Part shown: positions 61,001 through 64,000 of the stretch, piece after piece
Layout of the letters: each line of letters starts with the position of its first letter
How positions within the stretch are numbered: the stretch's first letter is position 1
Source of the DNA: Gallionella sp.
Lineage (GTDB): Bacteria > Pseudomonadota > Gammaproteobacteria > Burkholderiales > Gallionellaceae
Length of the DNA stretch: 64,000 nt
NCBI GenBank assembly: GCA_023259035.1
Contig: JAHFRA010000002.1
Coordinates: 1 to 64,000 of the forward strand
Reading direction: 5' to 3'
The notes under the pieces: model-generated
What the model saw: the letters and a program-made list of their open reading frames with translations, nothing else
Databases searched by the model: none
Told to the model about the DNA's origin: nothing
Made by a program: the position numbers and the translations under genes

Positions 61001-62014
61001 TTACCCCTTGATCAACCGGGCGCGTTGCATTTGCATTCGCACCAAAAAAAAGCCTATTGCTGAAACCACAGCGCCAACTGCAATGCTGGCCAGAACGGGA
61101 TACTCGCCTGTGCCTTCGATGCCGCCTATCCAGACATAGCGTTCGAACAGCGTGCCCACGATGATGCAAACGGCCACCGCGTTGATCGCGTTGACATTGT
61201 GGCGTGGGCCGGGAAAGCAGAATGCAACGAACGGAATGACGAACTTCAGTACCAGCGTAGACCACCAGATAAAGGCGTAATCGCCGTTTTGCATGGCAAA
61301 CAAGCGATCTGTCTCATCCGGAAGGTTGCCGTACCAGATCGTCAGGTATTGCGCATCAAAGGTGTATATCCACAGCAGTGAAAATGCCAGCAACATTTGC
61401 GCCAAATAGTTGTAAATATAATCCGGCACCGGACGCACCAACTTTTGGCGGCTGTTCAACACATATATCCATACCACCAGAAAAGCCAGGAACATACCGA
61501 AGTTGCTGATGAATTGGTGCATCCCGTAAATCGCGCTATGCCAATGCGGCACCAGTGTCATCTCGAAATCCCATGCGACCATGGTACTGTATAGCACGAA
61601 GAAGAACGGTATCCAGGTCGCGATTTCGTGAAAACGTTCCACATCTCTCGAACTGCGTTCGGCCACCGCCTGCCGCTGAACAAACTCCCAGTACAAGCCC
61701 ATCATGAACAGTATACCAATGATTTCCCGTGCGATTAACCAGGTCGGGTGGTACCAGCCGGGCATATGGGCGCCGTGAGTATCCATGTGCGCCCACCAGT
61801 GAAAGGTGTTCTCCCCCCCCGCCAGCAAGATGATCAACAGAACAAACGCCAGCGGAAACAGCGCGGACAGAGAAGTCGCCAGATGGCGCACTTCAAAACG
61901 CCATTTGGCATTTACCAGATGCAGCACTGAACACAAGGCGACACCACTCAACGCGAGCGACAGCACCACTACAAAACTAACGGTCAACACCGACCAATTA
62001 CTGTATGCAAACAT
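61001..62014 (-). CDS. actF: alternative complex III subunit ActF
   Basis: This 337-residue membrane protein has about ten predicted helices. It starts at FAYSNWSVLTVSFVVVLSLALSG and runs through WWAHMDTHGAHMPGWYHPTWL and YIYNYLAQMLLAF. The sequence and place in the act operon match ActF, a NrfD/PsrC-like subunit with a four-helix quinone-related bundle. The His residues in this region are not expected to bind heme. It follows actE by 12 bases. Confidence 0.9.
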   Translation of the reverse strand: MFAYSNWSVLTVSFVVVLSLALSGVALCSVLHLVNAKWRFEVRHLATSLSALFPLAFVLLIILLAGGENTFHWWAHMDTHGAHMPGWYHPTWLIAREIIGILFMMGLYWEFVQRQAVAERSSRDVERFHEIATWIPFFFVLYSTMVAWDFEMTLVPHWHSAIYGMHQFISNFGMFLAFLVVWIYVLNSRQKLVRPVPDYIYNYLAQMLLAFSLLWIYTFDAQYLTIWYGNLPDETDRLFAMQNGDYAFIWWSTLVLKFVIPFVAFCFPGPRHNVNAINAVAVCIIVGTLFERYVWIGGIEGTGEYPVLASIAVGAVVSAIGFFLVRMQMQRARLIKG

Positions 62015-62026
62015 ATTCGCCGTCTC

Positions 62027-62605
62027 CTATTTTGCCTGTCCTGAGCCTGTCGAAGTGGCTTGGGCCGTAGCCTGTCCAGCCGGTACCTTTTGCAACACCT
62101 TGCGCATGTAGTTGACTACATGCCAACGCTCAGTCGCCGACAGGTCATTGGCGTAGCTGGGCATCACCGCGCCGCCCAACGATATATAGCCCCAGATAAA
62201 GCCATCGGGATAATCCTTCGGATCCCAGTTGTGCATTTCGTTGCTATTGGTCAAATTCCACGGCTTCATGATGAGCTTTTCACCAACCAAGCCATCCCCA
62301 GTTCCCGATTTCCCGTGGCAAGGTGTGCAATAAATTTCATACAAACGGCCACCCTGCTCCACCGACTTATCGTCAGCCGGGACAGGGTTGACCATCTTGC
62401 GTGCCGCATCCGCATCCTTGACCATAACGGTCGTGCCAGCGACAGGCGCAGAACGTCTGGGGAACGCTTTCATCCCGGGATTGGTTGGATCAACACTTTC
62501 CTGCGGCTTAACACTGACCTGATTAGCCATGTCCTGCGACCACGGCCACGCATGCGCCAGAGAGGGCGCGAGCAATAACACAACCACCAAGGATAATTTT
62601 CTCAT
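62027..62605 (-). CDS. actE: alternative complex III monoheme cytochrome c ActE
   Basis: This 192-residue cytochrome has a signal peptide (MRKLSLVVVLLLAPSLAHA-WP), one heme c motif CTPCHG (YEIYCTPCHGKSGTGDG) and an axial Met candidate in GAVMPSYA. ActE is the second c-type cytochrome of the complex, passing electrons to the oxidase. The C-terminal tail (TAQATSTGSGQAK) is encoded by sequence that resembles a CTTCGACAGGCTCAGGACAGG dispersed repeat, so the end may have been changed by repeat insertion. It overlaps actD by four bases. Confidence 0.9.
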   Translation of the reverse strand: MRKLSLVVVLLLAPSLAHAWPWSQDMANQVSVKPQESVDPTNPGMKAFPRRSAPVAGTTVMVKDADAARKMVNPVPADDKSVEQGGRLYEIYCTPCHGKSGTGDGLVGEKLIMKPWNLTNSNEMHNWDPKDYPDGFIWGYISLGGAVMPSYANDLSATERWHVVNYMRKVLQKVPAGQATAQATSTGSGQAK

Positions 62606-63129
62606 TTACTTACCTCTTCCTGAATCTCCAGCACATCATGATTGAGGAACACCCCTTTGATTTTCGGCATTGCAGACTCGTCTGCTTTCACCAGAACTCC
62701 GATCTGGTCTTCCGACACCTTCGCGTTATACAACGGCGACCGCTTTGCCGGCAAACCAGCGCAAATCAGGAAGCCCAGTATCGTGATGAACACCCCACCC
62801 AAAACGCACATCTCGAAGGTCAACACGAAGTTAGGCGGAAACGGCACGATGGGCTTCCCGCCTTTCATCTGCGCGTAAAAATTCGCCTGCGAACCGGAAA
62901 TCAGGAAAAATCCCAGCAAGCCTCCCACCAACGAGCCGCCAAGTGAAAACCATTGCACGTTGGCGGAACGTTGGCCCAGGACGCTCTCCACCTCATGGTG
63001 CTCGATGGGGGATTTCAGCGTCAAATCATCAAATTTGAATCCTTTGATGTCCGCTGCACGCAACTCGTAAATTGCGGCTTCGGCATCTTCGAAGTTGTTA
63101 AACAGCGCGAGTAAATGACGTTGGCTCAT
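62602..63129 (-). CDS. actD: alternative complex III subunit ActD (DUF3341)
   Basis: This protein of about 175 residues has an N-terminal soluble alpha/beta domain (LLALFNNFEDAEAAIYELRAADIKGF), two membrane helices (VQWFSLGGSLVGGLLGFFL and VLTFEMCVLGGVFITILGFL) and a short C-terminal segment. This is the DUF3341/ActD architecture. The start at 63129 (MSQRHLL) is one base after the actC stop codon and has GGGAG upstream. The longer frame to 63159 would run inside actC. Confidence 0.9.
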   Translation of the reverse strand: MSQRHLLALFNNFEDAEAAIYELRAADIKGFKFDDLTLKSPIEHHEVESVLGQRSANVQWFSLGGSLVGGLLGFFLISGSQANFYAQMKGGKPIVPFPPNFVLTFEMCVLGGVFITILGFLICAGLPAKRSPLYNAKVSEDQIGVLVKADESAMPKIKGVFLNHDVLEIQEEVSK

Positions 63130-63130
63130 G

Positions 63131-64000
63131 TTAGTGCGCTCCCTGCTCGGCAGTTTCACTCTTCTTCAGATGCAGCTTGCGGTGATAAACCATTTCCTTC
63201 ACTTCATACATCGACACGGACGGGAACACCTTACAGAACCCCATGAACAGCATGGTAAACCAACCGAAGCTGGCGAACACCATGCCCCATTGAACAAAGC
63301 CCGGCCATTGGTCGTGATCCCATGTCCAGGGGTAGTAACCGTGCGAAAAAGTCGGTGCAACGATCATCCAGCGTTCCAGCCACATGCCCAGGTTCAATAA
63401 CAGCGATACCACGAACAGCACCGGAATGTTGGTCTGGAAGCGTTTGAACGCCAGCGTCAGAGGCACCACCGAACCGCAGAAAATCATTCCCCACCAGAAT
63501 GGCGCGAAAGGACCGATCACCTTCTGGATCAACACGTCCTTGGAAGCCTGATCGTGGCTGTACCAGACTGAGGCAAATTCCACCGCATTCAGGTAGGTCC
63601 ATATCATCGCGATCGCGAACGTCAGGCGCACGGTCTTCTTCAGGATAGGCAAGGTCATGTATTCCTCAAACTTGAACACGTAGCGCAAGATGATGAACAG
63701 CGTGATGATCGCCGAGCAACCGGAATACAGCGCACCGGCCACGAAATACGCGGGGAACGAGGTCACGTGCCAGCCGGGTTGTTGCGACATGGCAAAGTCG
63801 GCGGCCACGATGGAATGCACCGACACCGCCAGCGGAATCAGGAAGCAGGCAATGGTCAGGTAAGTAACGCGGAAGTTGCGCCATTGGCGGTCAGTCCCTT
63901 CCCAGCCCAGTGACAGCCAGGTATACAAATTTTTGCGCCACCCTTCGTGGAGATGGTCGCGACAGATCGCCAGATCGGGGATCATGCCGATGTACAGAAA
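63131..64000 (-). CDS. actC: alternative complex III subunit ActC, 5' end outside the window
   Basis: The last 289 residues of a large NrfD/PsrC-like membrane protein are visible. The frame stays open to the window edge (FLYIGMIPDLAICRDH...), so the start lies beyond 64000. About seven helices are present here. The conserved stretch WLERWMIVAPTFSHGYYPWTW near the quinol site and the polar C-terminal tail fit ActC. ActC carries the quinol oxidation site of alternative complex III. Upstream genes actA and actB are expected just past the window. Confidence 0.92.
   Translation of the reverse strand, partial: FLYIGMIPDLAICRDHLHEGWRKNLYTWLSLGWEGTDRQWRNFRVTYLTIACFLIPLAVSVHSIVAADFAMSQQPGWHVTSFPAYFVAGALYSGCSAIITLFIILRYVFKFEEYMTLPILKKTVRLTFAIAMIWTYLNAVEFASVWYSHDQASKDVLIQKVIGPFAPFWWGMIFCGSVVPLTLAFKRFQTNIPVLFVVSLLLNLGMWLERWMIVAPTFSHGYYPWTWDHDQWPGFVQWGMVFASFGWFTMLFMGFCKVFPSVSMYEVKEMVYHRKLHLKKSETAEQGAH

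Overview
The window looks like chromosomal DNA of a microaerophilic, aerobically respiring betaproteobacterium, probably Nitrosomonadales/Gallionellaceae-like. This is inferred from the combination of a complete cbb3 oxidase locus with its assembly genes, an alternative complex III (Act) locus next to sspAB, an FNR-type regulator, and many c-di-GMP signalling proteins. No species-specific marker was checked. Gene density is high. The only RNA gene found is one tRNA-Arg(CCT), and there is no rRNA, CRISPR array or intact insertion sequence.

Layout. (1) 1-1764: the end of a genomic island inserted at the 3' end of tRNA-Arg(CCT), with a P4-type integrase, a truncated HicA-like remnant and the start codon of a gene running off the left edge. 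(2) 1.8-5.1 kb: an MFS transporter and an Uup-type ABC-F ATPase. (3) 5.3-21.9 kb: a complete Lap-type adhesin retention and type I secretion locus: LapB-like ABC exporter, LapC-like adaptor, LuxR-type regulator, a 1200-residue alanine-rich adhesin with a retention module and a TAAG site for LapG, a FecR-domain protein, LapD, LapG, and a 1388-residue TolC/LapE-like protein whose TolC core lies between two very long Lys/Glu/Ala-rich helical arms. (4) 21.9-25.3 kb: a P-type ATPase and a cytochrome b561. (5) 25.7-29.5 kb: an operon of a protein kinase with a cyclic-nucleotide-binding domain, a CHASE2 nucleotide cyclase and a FecR-like exported protein. (6) 29.6-35.3 kb: ccoS, ccoI and a GGDEF-EAL protein. 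(7) 35.4-40.5 kb: a ribbon-helix-helix protein and a five-gene operon (exported protein, membrane protein, GGDEF-EAL protein, outer-membrane barrel, cupredoxin-like protein). (8) 40.9-51.6 kb: a signalling block with two histidine kinases, three response regulators, a diguanylate cyclase, a hemerythrin and CspA. Three copies of a 66-bp intergenic element lie in or at the edge of this block. (9) 51.7-58.7 kb: ccoNOQP, a frameshifted small membrane ORF, ccoG, ccoH and fnr. (10) 58.9-64 kb: rpoH with a CIRCE operator, sspB, sspA and the alternative complex III genes actF, actE, actD and partial actC.

How the genes fit together. The Lap locus should tie surface adhesion to c-di-GMP: LapD senses it and restrains the LapG protease, which otherwise releases the adhesin. 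Three further GGDEF or GGDEF-EAL proteins in the window could supply or remove the signal. The Act complex (quinol to cytochrome c) and the cbb3 oxidase (cytochrome c to oxygen) form one respiratory route, with CcoG/H/I/S for oxidase assembly and an FNR protein as the likely oxygen-responsive regulator. The least conventional parts are the alanine-rich adhesin with its armed TolC, the linked cyclase and cyclic-nucleotide-binding kinase, the 66-bp element family, and the operator-like array between lapG and the tolC-like gene.
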